Assembly: GCA_966250385.1 (NCBI GenBank)
Contig: CBINHC010000007.1
Span: forward strand, 62,001-126,000
From: DASWTL01 sp966250385
GTDB taxonomy: Bacteria; Bacteroidota; Bacteroidia; Sphingobacteriales; Sphingobacteriaceae
Direction of reading: 5' to 3'
DNA: 64,000 bases
Shown: one piece after another, positions 16,141 to 24,496 of the stretch
Numbering within the stretch: the first letter of the stretch is position 1
Layout: each line of letters begins with the position of its first letter
The notes under the pieces: generated by a model
What the model was told of the DNA's origin: nothing
Databases searched by the model: none
What the model saw: the letters and a program-made list of their open reading frames with translations, nothing else
Made by a program: the position numbers and the translations under genes

Positions 16141-18048
16141 TCAGAGGTCGATCCTCAGGCCGGCAGTAAGGCTGCGCCCGCTCGTATTGAAGCCTGCGAA
16201 ATCGGAGAACTCCGTACCCAGCAGGTTCTTCACCTCACTGAACACCATAAATTTGCGGAATGGCCGGTACTGAACATACAGGTCCAGCATGTGATACGGT
16301 TCAAGCGTCACCATGACGGTTTCACCGAAAGGCGGGATGGATGCATCATAGTACTGATCGCGCCGTTCATCAGCCCACTTATAGATCAGGTTCAGGTCCA
16401 GCTTAGGTCCGGCATGGATACCGGCAGTGGCTCCCACCGTGTTTTTGGGTCGGCGGTACAGGTTAAAGCCGGTTCCGGACGGAGTGGTGATCTCGCCATC
16501 CACATGGGCGAAGAATGCTGTAAGATCAATGCCGTGTCCGGGTGAAACGGCCAGCTCCGCTTCATACCCCTGGTCATTTTGTTTATCCTGGTTAATATAT
16601 CCGAAGCGTGAGCCAATCGCTCCGAAGGCAATCACATCACGGATTGAGCGGTCAAACCAGGAAAAATTAACGTTCACCGCATTCCGGACAACCTCCAGCT
16701 CGAAGCCGGCCTCCAGCGTTTTTGAGGTTTCGGGCTTCAGGACAAGATTTCCGTACTCGGAGTACAACTGGTAAAGCGTCGGCACCTTATAGGCCGAGGC
16801 CAGGTTTGCAAATACCTTGTAGCGCTGGTTCCAGACGTAGGAGGGGTTAACCGTATAGGTGAAGTTGCTGCCGAACTCACTGTGGGCGTTCACCCGCCCG
16901 CCGACTTCCAGGTTCAGACCGGGGGCGGTATGCAGGAAGAAGGACGTGAATGCGCTGGAAATATGGTTATCGGCCTTAAGCGTTCCGTATGGCCCGGCCT
17001 GGTCAGTTTCAGCATACTTGTAGGTTCCGCCCCCGGTCAGATCCAGGTAGGAAGACAGTGGATAGGTCAAAACCGCGTCAGCAGTGGTGATCCGGCCGTT
17101 GTTGTCGGTCAGCACACCGTTCTCATCGAATTCATTCGAAACCGAGTTCTGTGAGACATTCAGGTTAGCCGCTCCGCGGCCCACCAGCACCTTGCTGCCG
17201 AGGCCGTAAAACGCCGATTTTTTCTGATAGGTATGGTCCTTCGAATCGGTGAAGGCGCCGAAGTCCATATCTGCCCGGTTCCTGTTGTACTGCAGGTTAC
17301 CCATCAGGGACCACCGGGAAGTGATGTCGCGGCCCAGATTGAGTCCCAGTGACCGCTGGTGAAAGCCGTCGCGGTCAAACGGTTCCTCCGGCCGGGCTGT
17401 CATCGGCCTGGCGATCGAGAAACCGCGGCTGTCCAGGTTGGACGCATTGACCGCAAGCGAGGTCCGGTTCCATTTCCCGCGCAACCCGGCTGCCTCCCGG
17501 AAGGTTCCGTAGGTACCCGCCGAAACCAGGAGATTACCCGCGGGTTTGTCATATCCCTTTTTCGTAATAATATTGATCACGCCGGCGACGGCATCGGAAC
17601 CATATAGCGTGGAGTTTCCTCCTTTGAGTATCTCGATCCGCTCGATCTGATCGATCGCAATACCCGATATTTCGAACTCCCCGCTGATGCTGGAGGCATC
17701 ATTGACCGGCACCCCGTCGAGAAGGATCAGCGTATTTCCCTGGGACGCCCCCCGCAGGTAAACGGATTTGATGTCGCCCGGATTGTTATTGCTCCCGCCG
17801 ATGTGCAGCCCGGCCACCTGGTTGAGTACCTCGGGAAGCGTACGGCCCTGGCTTTTTTCCAGCTGAGCGGCTGTGATCACCCGGACAACCTTGCCGGTTT
17901 CGGATCTTTTTTTTGACGAACGGCTGGCGGTAACCACTACTTCGTCCATGGGCCGGGAAGGCATTTCCTGCCCGGAGGTGCTGCCGGTCAGCAACACCAG
18001 GTGCGCAAGCCCCAGGCCTGCAGCAACCGAAATCTGAATTCGTTTCAT
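16141..18048 (-). CDS. btuB: TonB-dependent vitamin B12 receptor (BtuB-like)
   Basis: A 635-residue outer-membrane receptor for TonB-driven uptake. The ATG at 18048 gives a signal peptide (MKRIQISVAAGLGLAHLVLL...), followed by a TonB box MDEVVVTASR. The plug domain follows with VLNQVAGLHIGG, LILLDGVPVND and IERIEILKGGNSTLYGSDAV, then a 22-strand-type barrel ending in SLTAGLRIDL. An open frame extends to 18132 but would run through the leader. A cobalamin riboswitch sits directly upstream, which supports a corrinoid substrate (cobalamin or a precursor) rather than siderophore. Transcribed alone, with a terminator after it. Confidence 0.93.
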   Translation of the reverse strand: MKRIQISVAAGLGLAHLVLLTGSTSGQEMPSRPMDEVVVTASRSSKKRSETGKVVRVITAAQLEKSQGRTLPEVLNQVAGLHIGGSNNNPGDIKSVYLRGASQGNTLILLDGVPVNDASSISGEFEISGIAIDQIERIEILKGGNSTLYGSDAVAGVINIITKKGYDKPAGNLLVSAGTYGTFREAAGLRGKWNRTSLAVNASNLDSRGFSIARPMTARPEEPFDRDGFHQRSLGLNLGRDITSRWSLMGNLQYNRNRADMDFGAFTDSKDHTYQKKSAFYGLGSKVLVGRGAANLNVSQNSVSNEFDENGVLTDNNGRITTADAVLTYPLSSYLDLTGGGTYKYAETDQAGPYGTLKADNHISSAFTSFFLHTAPGLNLEVGGRVNAHSEFGSNFTYTVNPSYVWNQRYKVFANLASAYKVPTLYQLYSEYGNLVLKPETSKTLEAGFELEVVRNAVNVNFSWFDRSIRDVIAFGAIGSRFGYINQDKQNDQGYEAELAVSPGHGIDLTAFFAHVDGEITTPSGTGFNLYRRPKNTVGATAGIHAGPKLDLNLIYKWADERRDQYYDASIPPFGETVMVTLEPYHMLDLYVQYRPFRKFMVFSEVKNLLGTEFSDFAGFNTSGRSLTAGLRIDL

Positions 18049-18159
18049 GTTGATGTGAGTAAGCTCACAGCAAACCGAAGTGAAGAAAATTAAAATGGAA
18101 ATACGCAGAAGGTATTTACATCCCAGCTTCAATCCCCGAAAGCTATGATATTATGTAGC

Positions 18160-18325
18160 TTGTGGCAGGTCTTCTGACTTACTCCCCTCGGTTCGTCTTC
18201 CCATGCCGGACGGTCGGCACAGTGACAGGAATGAACGTTGGTCAATGGAGCTTACAGCTGCGGGACAGTCACGGATTCACACCGTGTTCCCTTTTAATCC
18301 CGCCTGAGCGGGAACCAAAAGCGAA
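18160..18325 (-). ncRNA. Cobalamin riboswitch
   Basis: Read on the minus strand, the leader contains the B12-box GACTGTCCCGCAGCTGTAA preceded by AACACGGTGTGAATCCGTG, and ends with AAGTCAGAAGACCTGCC, all hallmarks of the cobalamin aptamer. A hairpin TTCCCGCTCAGGCGGGA lies at its 5' end. It ends about 110 bases before the receptor ATG. Binding of adenosylcobalamin should lower expression of the receptor. Confidence 0.95.
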
Positions 18326-18326
18326 G

Positions 18327-18357
18327 CAAAGGTAATACAAGATTCATTTTTTCCAAA
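18327..18357 (-). promoter_or_regulatory. Promoter of the cobalamin riboswitch/btuB transcript
   Basis: On the minus strand TTTG (18354-18357) and TACCTTTG (18327-18334) are 19 bases apart, the expected Bacteroidota -33/-7 pair. They lie just upstream of the aptamer, so transcription would start at its 5' end. Confidence 0.75.
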
Positions 18358-18392
18358 TACCGGAGAATCCGCCAAATATTTATCTTTAGGCC

Positions 18393-19649
18393 ATGAGATT
18401 CCGGATACTCTTTATCATTCTCTTTATGTCATCAACCGTACAGGGCCAGGTCGGCAACTCCTCCAAAAAAACGGATACCACATTTTTACCGCAGTTACTC
18501 CGGGCACATCCGGAACTCTTCGGATCGGTGCTGGCCCACCTGGGGCAGAACGAGATCCAGATCCTGTACACCCAGATTGACCGCGATAAAAAAAACCAAC
18601 CGCATTTCCGGTCCTTCAGCTACCGGCTCAACCCGGAATGGTACTTTTACCCGGCCAGTACGGTGAAGCTCCCGACGTCCATTTTTGCGCTCGAAAAGAT
18701 CAATACCCTGAATATTCCGGGGCTGACGCGGAAGAGTACGATGATCACCGACAGCGCCTTTGCGGACCAGACGCCGGTGGTAAAGGACCCGACCGCTCCG
18801 GACAGCCTTCCGACCATCGAACACTACATTAAAAAGATCCTGCTGGTGAGCGACAATGATGCCTTTAACCGGCTTTTCGAGTTCATCGGCCGCCGGGAGC
18901 TTAATCAGAAGCTGCACGATAACGGGTTGCTGGAAAGCCGGATCCTGAACCGCCTGGCTATCGGCGACGGTGGCGAAAGCGCACGCCATACCAACCCGGT
19001 GATCTTTTTTAACGGCAACCAGCTGGTCTACACCAAACCGCCCCTGTATGATGACCGGAATTACGACCTGCCCCTGAAGAACCTGGTCCGCGGAAATGCC
19101 TATATGGATGCCCGGGACAGCATCGTCCATGAACCGTACAGTTTTGCCGATAAGAACGCTTTCTCGATCGCCGATCAGCAGGAAGTGCTGAAGAAATTAT
19201 TGTTTCCGGAGGCCTATCCGGCGGACCGCCGCTTCAGGCTGACGGACGATGATTACCGGTTCCTATATCGGTATATGTCCATGTACCCGACCGAAAGTGA
19301 ATCGCCGATGTATGATCCGAAGGAGTTCTGGGCCACGCACAGCAAATTCCTGTTCTACGGAGCCGATAAAAACACGGTACCTGAACCGAACATCCGCATC
19401 TTCAATAAGTATGGCGACTCATACGGGTACGTGATCGACAACGCTTATATCGCGGATTTTGAGAATGGCGTGGAATTTCTGGTCACTGCCGTTGTCCAGT
19501 CCAATGAGGACGGCATCTACAATGATGGTAAATACGAATACGAAACCGTGTGTTATCCGTTCATGAAAAACCTCGGCCGGGTTCTCTATCAGCACGAACT
19601 GAACCGAAAGAAGAAAGTGACCCCCGACCTCAGCAAATTTCATTTTTAA
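18393..19649 (+). CDS. Secreted serine hydrolase with beta-lactamase-like fold
   Basis: A 418-residue protein with a signal peptide (RILFIILFMSSTVQGQVG). It has the active-site motif of class A beta-lactamase/PBP-like enzymes: SxxK in YPASTVKLPTS and SDN in LLVSDNDAFNRLFEF. The third KTG-type motif is not clearly preserved (KYGDSYGY is the nearest candidate). Much longer than class A beta-lactamases (about 290), so an esterase or peptidase of the cell envelope is more likely than resistance. It starts divergently from the cobalamin riboswitch and ends 21 bases before the gamma-synthase gene, suggesting one operon. A TATCTTTA box lies 4 bases before its ATG. Confidence 0.82.
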   Translation: MRFRILFIILFMSSTVQGQVGNSSKKTDTTFLPQLLRAHPELFGSVLAHLGQNEIQILYTQIDRDKKNQPHFRSFSYRLNPEWYFYPASTVKLPTSIFALEKINTLNIPGLTRKSTMITDSAFADQTPVVKDPTAPDSLPTIEHYIKKILLVSDNDAFNRLFEFIGRRELNQKLHDNGLLESRILNRLAIGDGGESARHTNPVIFFNGNQLVYTKPPLYDDRNYDLPLKNLVRGNAYMDARDSIVHEPYSFADKNAFSIADQQEVLKKLLFPEAYPADRRFRLTDDDYRFLYRYMSMYPTESESPMYDPKEFWATHSKFLFYGADKNTVPEPNIRIFNKYGDSYGYVIDNAYIADFENGVEFLVTAVVQSNEDGIYNDGKYEYETVCYPFMKNLGRVLYQHELNRKKKVTPDLSKFHF

Positions 19650-19670
19650 CCCGAGCATCCCAGAAACTCC

Positions 19671-20777
19671 ATGAAACAGGAAACCATCGCAATCCATGCC
19701 GGCAATGCAACCGACCGGGGAAACCATGCAGCTATTCAGCCCATAACCCTTTCAACCACCTTTGTCCGCCAGGGCGGTCCTTTCACCTATACCCGGGCGT
19801 CAAATCCCAACCGCGCCTCGCTGGAAAACCTGCTGGCCAAACTTGAAGGCGGCCGGGATGCCTGTGCTTTCGGCTCCGGTAATGCGGCGGGCATGTCGGT
19901 TTTCCAGGCGCTGGAACCCGGCTCCCATGTGATCCTGCCGGACGACATGTATCATGGTTTGCGGAACGGGGTCCTGACGGTCTTACGGGGTGTCATTGAC
20001 GCTGACTTCGTGGATATGACCAGCCTGGAACAGGTACGGGCGGCGATTAACGGCCGGACCCGGCTGATCTGGATCGAAACGCCGTCGAATCCCCTGCTGA
20101 AGATCAGCGACATTGAGGCGATCTGCCGGCTGGCGAAAGAAAGAAACCTGATGGTCGGCTGCGACAGCACCTTCGGAACGCCAATCCTCCAGCAGCCGCT
20201 GGCGCTGGGGGCCGATATCGTCATGCATTCGACGACCAAATACCTTTCAGGACACAGCGACGTTCTGGGCGGAGCGCTGATCACCAGGACGGATAACCCG
20301 TTCTGGCAGAAGATCCGCACTCTCCAGGAGCTCTCAGGGGCAGTCCCCGCTCCTTTCGACTGCTACATGGCGGTCCGGGGTATCAAGACCTTACCGTACC
20401 GGATGCGCGGCCATGTCGCCAATGCAACGAGCCTTGCTGAATTCCTCCATGCCCACCCCAAAGTAGAGCAGGTCTACTATCCGGGGCTGAAAAGTCACCC
20501 GGGATATGAGACCGCACGCAAGCAGATGCAGGGCGGCGGGGGCATGCTGTCCTTCCTGGTTCGGGGCGGAGCCGAAGAGGCCATAAAACTGGTCACCCTG
20601 GTGCAGGTATTCACCCATGCAACCAGCCTGGGCGGGGTGGAAAGCCTGATCGAACAGCGGGCTTCCGTGGAAGGGCCGGACACCAAAACACCGCCCAACC
20701 TGGTCCGGGTATCGGTCGGACTGGAACATATTGACGACCTGATCGCCGATCTGAGCCAGGCGCTCGACCGGATTTAG
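19671..20777 (+). CDS. metB: Trans-sulfuration PLP enzyme (cystathionine gamma-synthase family)
   Basis: A 368-residue Cys/Met-metabolism PLP enzyme. Typical features are the N-terminal ETIAIHAG, FTYTRASNPNRASLE, ETPSNPLLKISDI, PLP lysine in MHSTTKYLSGHSDVLGG and C-terminal VRVSVGLEHIDDLIADL. In this context it probably joins O-acetylhomoserine (made by MetX, encoded 440 bases downstream) with cysteine to give cystathionine, but gamma-lyase or direct sulfhydrylation cannot be excluded by sequence. It lies upstream of the SAM riboswitch, so that switch does not control it directly. Confidence 0.88.
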   Translation: MKQETIAIHAGNATDRGNHAAIQPITLSTTFVRQGGPFTYTRASNPNRASLENLLAKLEGGRDACAFGSGNAAGMSVFQALEPGSHVILPDDMYHGLRNGVLTVLRGVIDADFVDMTSLEQVRAAINGRTRLIWIETPSNPLLKISDIEAICRLAKERNLMVGCDSTFGTPILQQPLALGADIVMHSTTKYLSGHSDVLGGALITRTDNPFWQKIRTLQELSGAVPAPFDCYMAVRGIKTLPYRMRGHVANATSLAEFLHAHPKVEQVYYPGLKSHPGYETARKQMQGGGGMLSFLVRGGAEEAIKLVTLVQVFTHATSLGGVESLIEQRASVEGPDTKTPPNLVRVSVGLEHIDDLIADLSQALDRI

Positions 20778-20779
20778 TC

Positions 20780-20821
20780 GCTGGCACTGAACGGGTTCGG
20801 GTCTTACCGGACCCGGCCAGC
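20780..20821 (+). terminator. Strong hairpin after metB-like gene
   Basis: A nested inverted repeat (GCTGGC with GCCAGC outside, CGGGTC with GACCCG inside) begins 3 bases after the stop. No U run follows directly, so it is a weak terminator candidate or an mRNA 3'-end stabiliser. Confidence 0.45.
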
Positions 20822-20841
20822 AAATAAAATCGAAATTTTAT

Positions 20842-20873
20842 TTTGAAATGTGAATTCCAAAAACCTACTTTTG
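20842..20873 (+). promoter_or_regulatory. Promoter of the SAM riboswitch-metX-hom transcript
   Basis: TTTG (20842-20845) and TACTTTTG (20866-20873) are 20 bases apart and match the Bacteroidota -33/-7 pair. They lie about 50 bases before the aptamer. This gives metX and hom their own promoter, separate from the metB-like gene. Confidence 0.72.
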
Positions 20874-20921
20874 AAATATTATTTGGCAGTAATGTCAAGG
20901 ACTTCATAACCACACAGGTTC

Positions 20922-21025
20922 TGATTTATAAAGAAGTGGTGAGAGACAGGCTCTATGACCCACTGGCAACCCCCGGAAGGAAAGGTGCCAATTCCTGCCC
21001 CGCAACAGCGGGAACTATAAATTGA
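20922..21025 (+). ncRNA. SAM-I (S-box) riboswitch
   Basis: The aptamer core is clear. P1 is ATTTATA (20924-20930) with TATAAAT (about 21015-21021). Between them are AAGAAGTGGTGAGAGACAGG, then GACCCACTGGCAACC, AAGGTGCCAATTCCTGC and the P4 hairpin CCCGCAACAGCGGG. These match the conserved SAM-I core (GGCAACC...GGUGCCAAUUCCUGC). It should repress metX and hom when S-adenosylmethionine is high. The next start codon is only 10 bases after the P1 closing strand and belongs to a short ORF, not to metX. Confidence 0.94.
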
Positions 21026-21031
21026 AAAACC

Positions 21032-21160
21032 ATGATACACAACATCACCTTTTCAGCAGTCGCTGCTGTATCCCGGAATCCGAACACCCAACAGGTTTGC
21101 ACCTACTCTGATCGCCGCATCTGCCAGATGCAGGGCTGCTGTATGCGAATGTCCTGGTAA
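21032..21160 (+). CDS. Candidate 42-residue Cys/Met-rich leader peptide
   Basis: An ATG-to-TAA ORF of 42 codons fills most of the space between the SAM riboswitch and metX. The first half is ordinary (MIHNITFSAVAAVSRNPN). Residues 23-42 hold four Cys and three Met, and six of the ten residues 31-40 are Cys or Met (C-Q-M-Q-G-C-C-M-R-M), just before SW-stop. Clustered codons for pathway end-products at the end of a short leader ORF are the classic sign of a translation-dependent attenuator, here for cysteine/methionine. A small hairpin with a U-rich tail follows at 21176. Too short for most gene callers. I cannot tell whether the peptide itself has a function; translation is unproven. Confidence 0.55.
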   Translation: MIHNITFSAVAAVSRNPNTQQVCTYSDRRICQMQGCCMRMSW

Positions 21161-21175
21161 TCTTCCCCCGGATTC

Positions 21176-21197
21176 TGCCTTCGGGCATTTATTTTCT
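21176..21197 (+). terminator. Small hairpin with U-rich tail before metX, possible attenuator
   Basis: TGCC-TTCG-GGCA (21176-21187) followed by TTTATTTTCT. The stem is only 4 bp with a stable TTCG loop, so alone it is weak. It lies 15 bases after the stop of the leader ORF, where a ribosome paused on the Cys/Met cluster could affect folding. Confidence 0.35.
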
Positions 21198-21217
21198 CAC
21201 CATTCTATACTCAAACA

Positions 21218-22270
21218 ATGAGCGTACATATATACCATCATAAGAAATTATTCAAGCTTGAAAGCGGAAAAAAGCTGAAGAATCTTCGTATCGCCTATCA
21301 TACGTTCGGCACCCTGAATGCGAAAAAAGACAATGTAGTGTGGGTCTGCCATGCCCTGACGGCAAACTCGGACGTGTTCGACTGGTGGCAGGGGCTGTTC
21401 GGCGAAAAACAGCTGTTCAACCCGGATGAGCACTTCATCGTTTGCGCCAATATCCTGGGATCCGCCTACGGGACGACCAGTCCGCTGGACGAGAATCCTG
21501 CGACCGGCCAGCCGTATTACCTGCAGTTTCCACAGTTCACCATCCGGGACCTGGTGGCTGCACACCGGTTGCTGGCGGATCATTTGAAGATCACCCGCAT
21601 CGGTACGCTCATCGGCGGATCCATCGGCGGTCAGCAGGCTGTGGAATGGGCCGTCACCGAGCCGCTGCGCATCGGCAGGCTGATCCTGATCGCTACCAAT
21701 GCGCGTCATTCAGCGTGGGGGATTGCTTTCAACGAGAGCCAGCGGCTGGCGATCACCACCGACCGTACGTTCTATGCCCAGCATCCGGACGGCGGTAAGA
21801 AAGGTCTGAAGGCTGCCCGTGCACTGGCGCTCCTGTCCTACCGGACTTACAATACGTACGGGGTGACGCAGTCGGAAGCGGACGATAACCGGACCGACCA
21901 GTTCAAAGCGTCTTCCTACCAGAACTACCAGGGCGACAAACTGGTCCGGCGATTCAATGCATTCAGCTACTGGTTCCTGACCAAAGCGATGGATAGCCAT
22001 CATATCGGCAGAAACCGGGGAAGCCTGGAAGAAGCCCTGCGGAGCGTCCAGGCGGAAACACTGGTGATCGGTGTCAGCAGCGACATGCTGTTCCCGGTTG
22101 AGGAACAAAAGTTCCTCGCCCACCATATCCCTAATGCCAGGTACCGCGAGATCGATTCCTTCTACGGGCACGACGGTTTCCTGGTAGAAACCCGGGAATT
22201 GACCGAAGCGATCGGCTCCTTCCTGGAATCTGAAGAAGAAAACATCATAAACTTTAATAAAACAGCATAA
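21218..22270 (+). CDS. metX: Homoserine O-acetyltransferase
   Basis: An alpha/beta-hydrolase-fold enzyme of 350 residues that activates homoserine for methionine synthesis. It has the N-terminal IAYHTFGTLNAKKDNVVWVC, the nucleophile serine in IGGSIGGQQAVEW, the late aspartate in VSSDMLFPVEEQ and the catalytic histidine in YGHDGFL. The family contains both acetyl- and succinyl-transferases; acetyl is the usual activity of MetX and is assumed here. It is under the SAM riboswitch and directly abuts the homoserine dehydrogenase gene. Confidence 0.95.
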   Translation: MSVHIYHHKKLFKLESGKKLKNLRIAYHTFGTLNAKKDNVVWVCHALTANSDVFDWWQGLFGEKQLFNPDEHFIVCANILGSAYGTTSPLDENPATGQPYYLQFPQFTIRDLVAAHRLLADHLKITRIGTLIGGSIGGQQAVEWAVTEPLRIGRLILIATNARHSAWGIAFNESQRLAITTDRTFYAQHPDGGKKGLKAARALALLSYRTYNTYGVTQSEADDNRTDQFKASSYQNYQGDKLVRRFNAFSYWFLTKAMDSHHIGRNRGSLEEALRSVQAETLVIGVSSDMLFPVEEQKFLAHHIPNARYREIDSFYGHDGFLVETRELTEAIGSFLESEEENIINFNKTA

Positions 22271-23512
22271 ATGAGCAGGAAACTTACCATTGGATTATTT
22301 GGATTTGGCGTCGTTGGCCAGGGATTGCATGATATTATAGAGACCAAAGACCTCAATCTGGAGATCAGAAGGATCGTCATCAAGGACCCTTCAAAATCCC
22401 GGTCACTATCCCCCGCCCTGTTCACCACTGACGCGGACGAAGTACTGAATGATCCGGAGATCAATACCGTTATCGAACTGATCAATGACGCCGGGGCAGC
22501 CTACGAGATCGTCACCCGGGCGCTGAAATCCGGCAAGAACGTGGTTTCCGCCAATAAGAAAATGATCGCGGCGCATCTTGAGGAACTGGTCGGACTTCAG
22601 AAGAAATATAATGTCTCCCTCCTGTACGAAGGGGCTGTTTGCGGCAGTATTCCGATCATCCGGAATCTCGAAGAATATTATGACAACGAGCTCCTTCACT
22701 CGGTGAGCGGTATCTTCAACGGGTCATCCAATTATATTCTGTCGAAGATCTTCAATGAGAACCAGAGTTACCACTCCGCATTGAAAAAAGCCCAGGAACT
22801 GGGCTTCGCTGAAACGGATCCGACCCTGGATGTGGGCGGTTACGATGCGAAGTATAAACTGACGATCGCCACCGGTCATGCCTACGGATTGTTCACCGAT
22901 CCGGCAGACATCCTGAACCTGGGGATCCAGAACTTCTCGGTGTATGACCTGAACTATGCCCGTGAAAAAAATCTGAAGATCAAACTGGTGCCAACTGCCC
23001 GTAAAATTGATGATGAAACGCTGACGGCCTATGTACTGCCCAAATTTATTTCCCCGAGCGACTTTCTGTACAACGTCGAAAACGAATATAACGGCGTGAC
23101 CGTCCAGGCAGCCTTTGCCGATCAGCAGTTCTTCTTCGGGAAAGGTGCCGGCGGCCACCCTACCGGATCGGCGGTCCTTTCGGATATTGCCGCATTGCGT
23201 TACGACTACCGGTACGAGTATAAAAAGCACAAGACCCAGAATCTGCGGTTCACAACCGACGTCCGCCTGCAGGTCTACCTGCGGTACCAGGATCCGTTAC
23301 TGCTGGAAAAACTCGGCTTCGAAGATATTACCGAAAAATTCTATGCCAGCGATTTTCGGTATGTGATCGGTTCGGTTCCGTTAAGCATACTCATCGAGCA
23401 CCAGGACGAGCTCCGGAACGATTCGGTTTTCCTGGCGGAAGTCGTCACCGCAAAAACGCCGCTGCGGGAAGTGGCCCACCAGCCTGAAGCCCTGGTCGGA
23501 GAACTGCAGTAA
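22271..23512 (+). CDS. hom: Homoserine dehydrogenase
   Basis: Reduces aspartate semialdehyde to homoserine, the substrate of MetX. The 413 residues have the NAD(P) Rossmann motif GLFGFGVVGQG, then ANKKMIAAH, the GAVCGSIPIIRNLEEYY stretch, the substrate/catalytic region GIFNGSSNYILSK and FAETDPTLDVGGYDA, and a C-terminal region of about 90 residues that may be a degenerate regulatory (ACT-like) domain. The ATG directly follows the metX stop, so both are in the riboswitch transcript. A good terminator follows. Confidence 0.95.
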   Translation: MSRKLTIGLFGFGVVGQGLHDIIETKDLNLEIRRIVIKDPSKSRSLSPALFTTDADEVLNDPEINTVIELINDAGAAYEIVTRALKSGKNVVSANKKMIAAHLEELVGLQKKYNVSLLYEGAVCGSIPIIRNLEEYYDNELLHSVSGIFNGSSNYILSKIFNENQSYHSALKKAQELGFAETDPTLDVGGYDAKYKLTIATGHAYGLFTDPADILNLGIQNFSVYDLNYAREKNLKIKLVPTARKIDDETLTAYVLPKFISPSDFLYNVENEYNGVTVQAAFADQQFFFGKGAGGHPTGSAVLSDIAALRYDYRYEYKKHKTQNLRFTTDVRLQVYLRYQDPLLLEKLGFEDITEKFYASDFRYVIGSVPLSILIEHQDELRNDSVFLAEVVTAKTPLREVAHQPEALVGELQ

Positions 23513-23531
23513 AGGATCTCAATATTAAAGG

Positions 23532-23572
23532 GAAAGCGCTATATGCCGGAAGGCGGATAGCGCTTTCTTGTT
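23532..23572 (+). terminator. Terminator of metX-hom operon
   Basis: 11-bp stem GAAAGCGCTAT (23532-23542) with ATAGCGCTTTC (23557-23567), followed by TTGTT on the plus strand, 20 bases after the hom stop. Confidence 0.8.
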
Positions 23573-23652
23573 AAAACCAGACAACCCTTCGATGAACGGA
23601 TACGTTAAGCGAGCGTCCGAAATAGTAATAAGAGACTTGTATGTGCCGACCG

Positions 23653-24372
23653 CTAAGGCAGGGTCAATTGATAGCGCAGGGAGCGGCCGCCCCCTTCCTG
23701 AACCTGTACTCCCTGCTCGTACAATTGTTGCAGATCTCGTGTCGCGGTTGCTTTCGAGACTTTGGTAATGCCCATGTACTTCCTGGCGGTCATCCATCCT
23801 TCGCCCCCCTCCAGTGCCCTGATCCGACATCTTGTTAATAACCTTCAACTGCCGCTCGTCAATACGATCCTTATAATGGTCATAAAACGGGGCCTTCTTC
23901 AACGTAAAGCGTCCAGTGCCTTTGGCGTTCAGCTGTGCGGTCAAAGCCATGTCGGCAAAGAGACTATCCACGCCGTAATATCCAAGGTACATTGAGCCTC
24001 CTTCAGCGCATCATAATAAGCCTTCTTATCTGCCTCGATAGTCCTGGACAGGCTAAGCATGAAGGGGCGGCGAAGCGATTGCGATAACGCTTTTCCGCTA
24101 TCGCGCGGCCGATACGGCCGTTCCCGTCTTCAAATGGATGAATCGATTCGAAGTATAAATGAGCGATCGCTGACTTCACTGACCCTTCAGCGGGAAGTTG
24201 CCGAATTGTACCAATGGACGAATCGTTCCATTTCCGCAGGAACACGTGCTGATGGCGGTGCTCGCAACGGACGGTTTCCTGTCCATAAGTACCGGAAATC
24301 CCCTGCATGGGAGCCTCACGCTGCCGCCATTCCCCCGGAGTCAGGCCACCCTTCCAATTGCCAATTGTACAT
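23653..24372 (-). pseudogene. Decayed Fic-family (DUF4172-type) gene
   Basis: Fic proteins transfer AMP or similar groups to target proteins; intact relatives of this DUF4172-containing type are about 370 residues. The start MYNWQLEGWPDSG (24372) is recognisable, but the sequence then jumps to QGISGTYGQETV, so over 100 residues are missing. The Fic motif is intact (HPFEDGNGRIGRAIAEK, around 24100). After it the frame shifts at least three times: LSR-TIEADKKAYYDALKEAQ, then ALTAQLNAKG...DERQLKVINKM, then TARKYMGITKVSKATATRDL ending GGGRSLRYQLTLP-stop. The winged-helix tail is recognisable but out of frame. Not a working gene unless the assembly is wrong. Confidence 0.85.
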
Positions 24373-24415
24373 CTTGGATGGGCCGATTAAATTTTCATTC
24401 GGCTCATCCAAGATG
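24370..24415. repeat. 17-bp inverted repeat at the start of the Fic remnant
   Basis: CATCTTGGATGGGCCGA (24370-24386) is repeated inverted at 24399-24415 (TCGGCTCATCCAAGATG) with one mismatch and a 12-base AT-rich loop. One arm includes the start codon of the decayed Fic gene. It may be an autoregulatory operator or 5' hairpin, or a small mobile-repeat end. No second copy was noticed in the window. Confidence 0.6.
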
Positions 24416-24454
24416 AAAAAGGTATTACCCGGACGCTTAATCGGAAGCCGACTT

Positions 24455-24490
24455 TCAAAAAAATAGCCGCTTTAAAGACTAAGCGGCTAT
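24455..24490 (-). terminator. Terminator of the E2 dehydrogenase gene
   Basis: Stem ATAGCCGCTT (24463-24472) with AAGCGGCTAT (24481-24490), followed on the minus strand by seven U, just past the stop of the E2 gene. Confidence 0.9.
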
Positions 24491-24496
24491 CAGTTT

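Noticed and set aside
18495..19130. 211-codon minus-strand frame inside the serine hydrolase gene
   Set aside because: Antisense shadow; the serine hydrolase has signal peptide, SxxK and SDN motifs.
18393..19649. Serine hydrolase as a resistance beta-lactamase
   Set aside because: It is about 130 residues longer than class A enzymes and lacks a clear KTG motif, so resistance is not supported.
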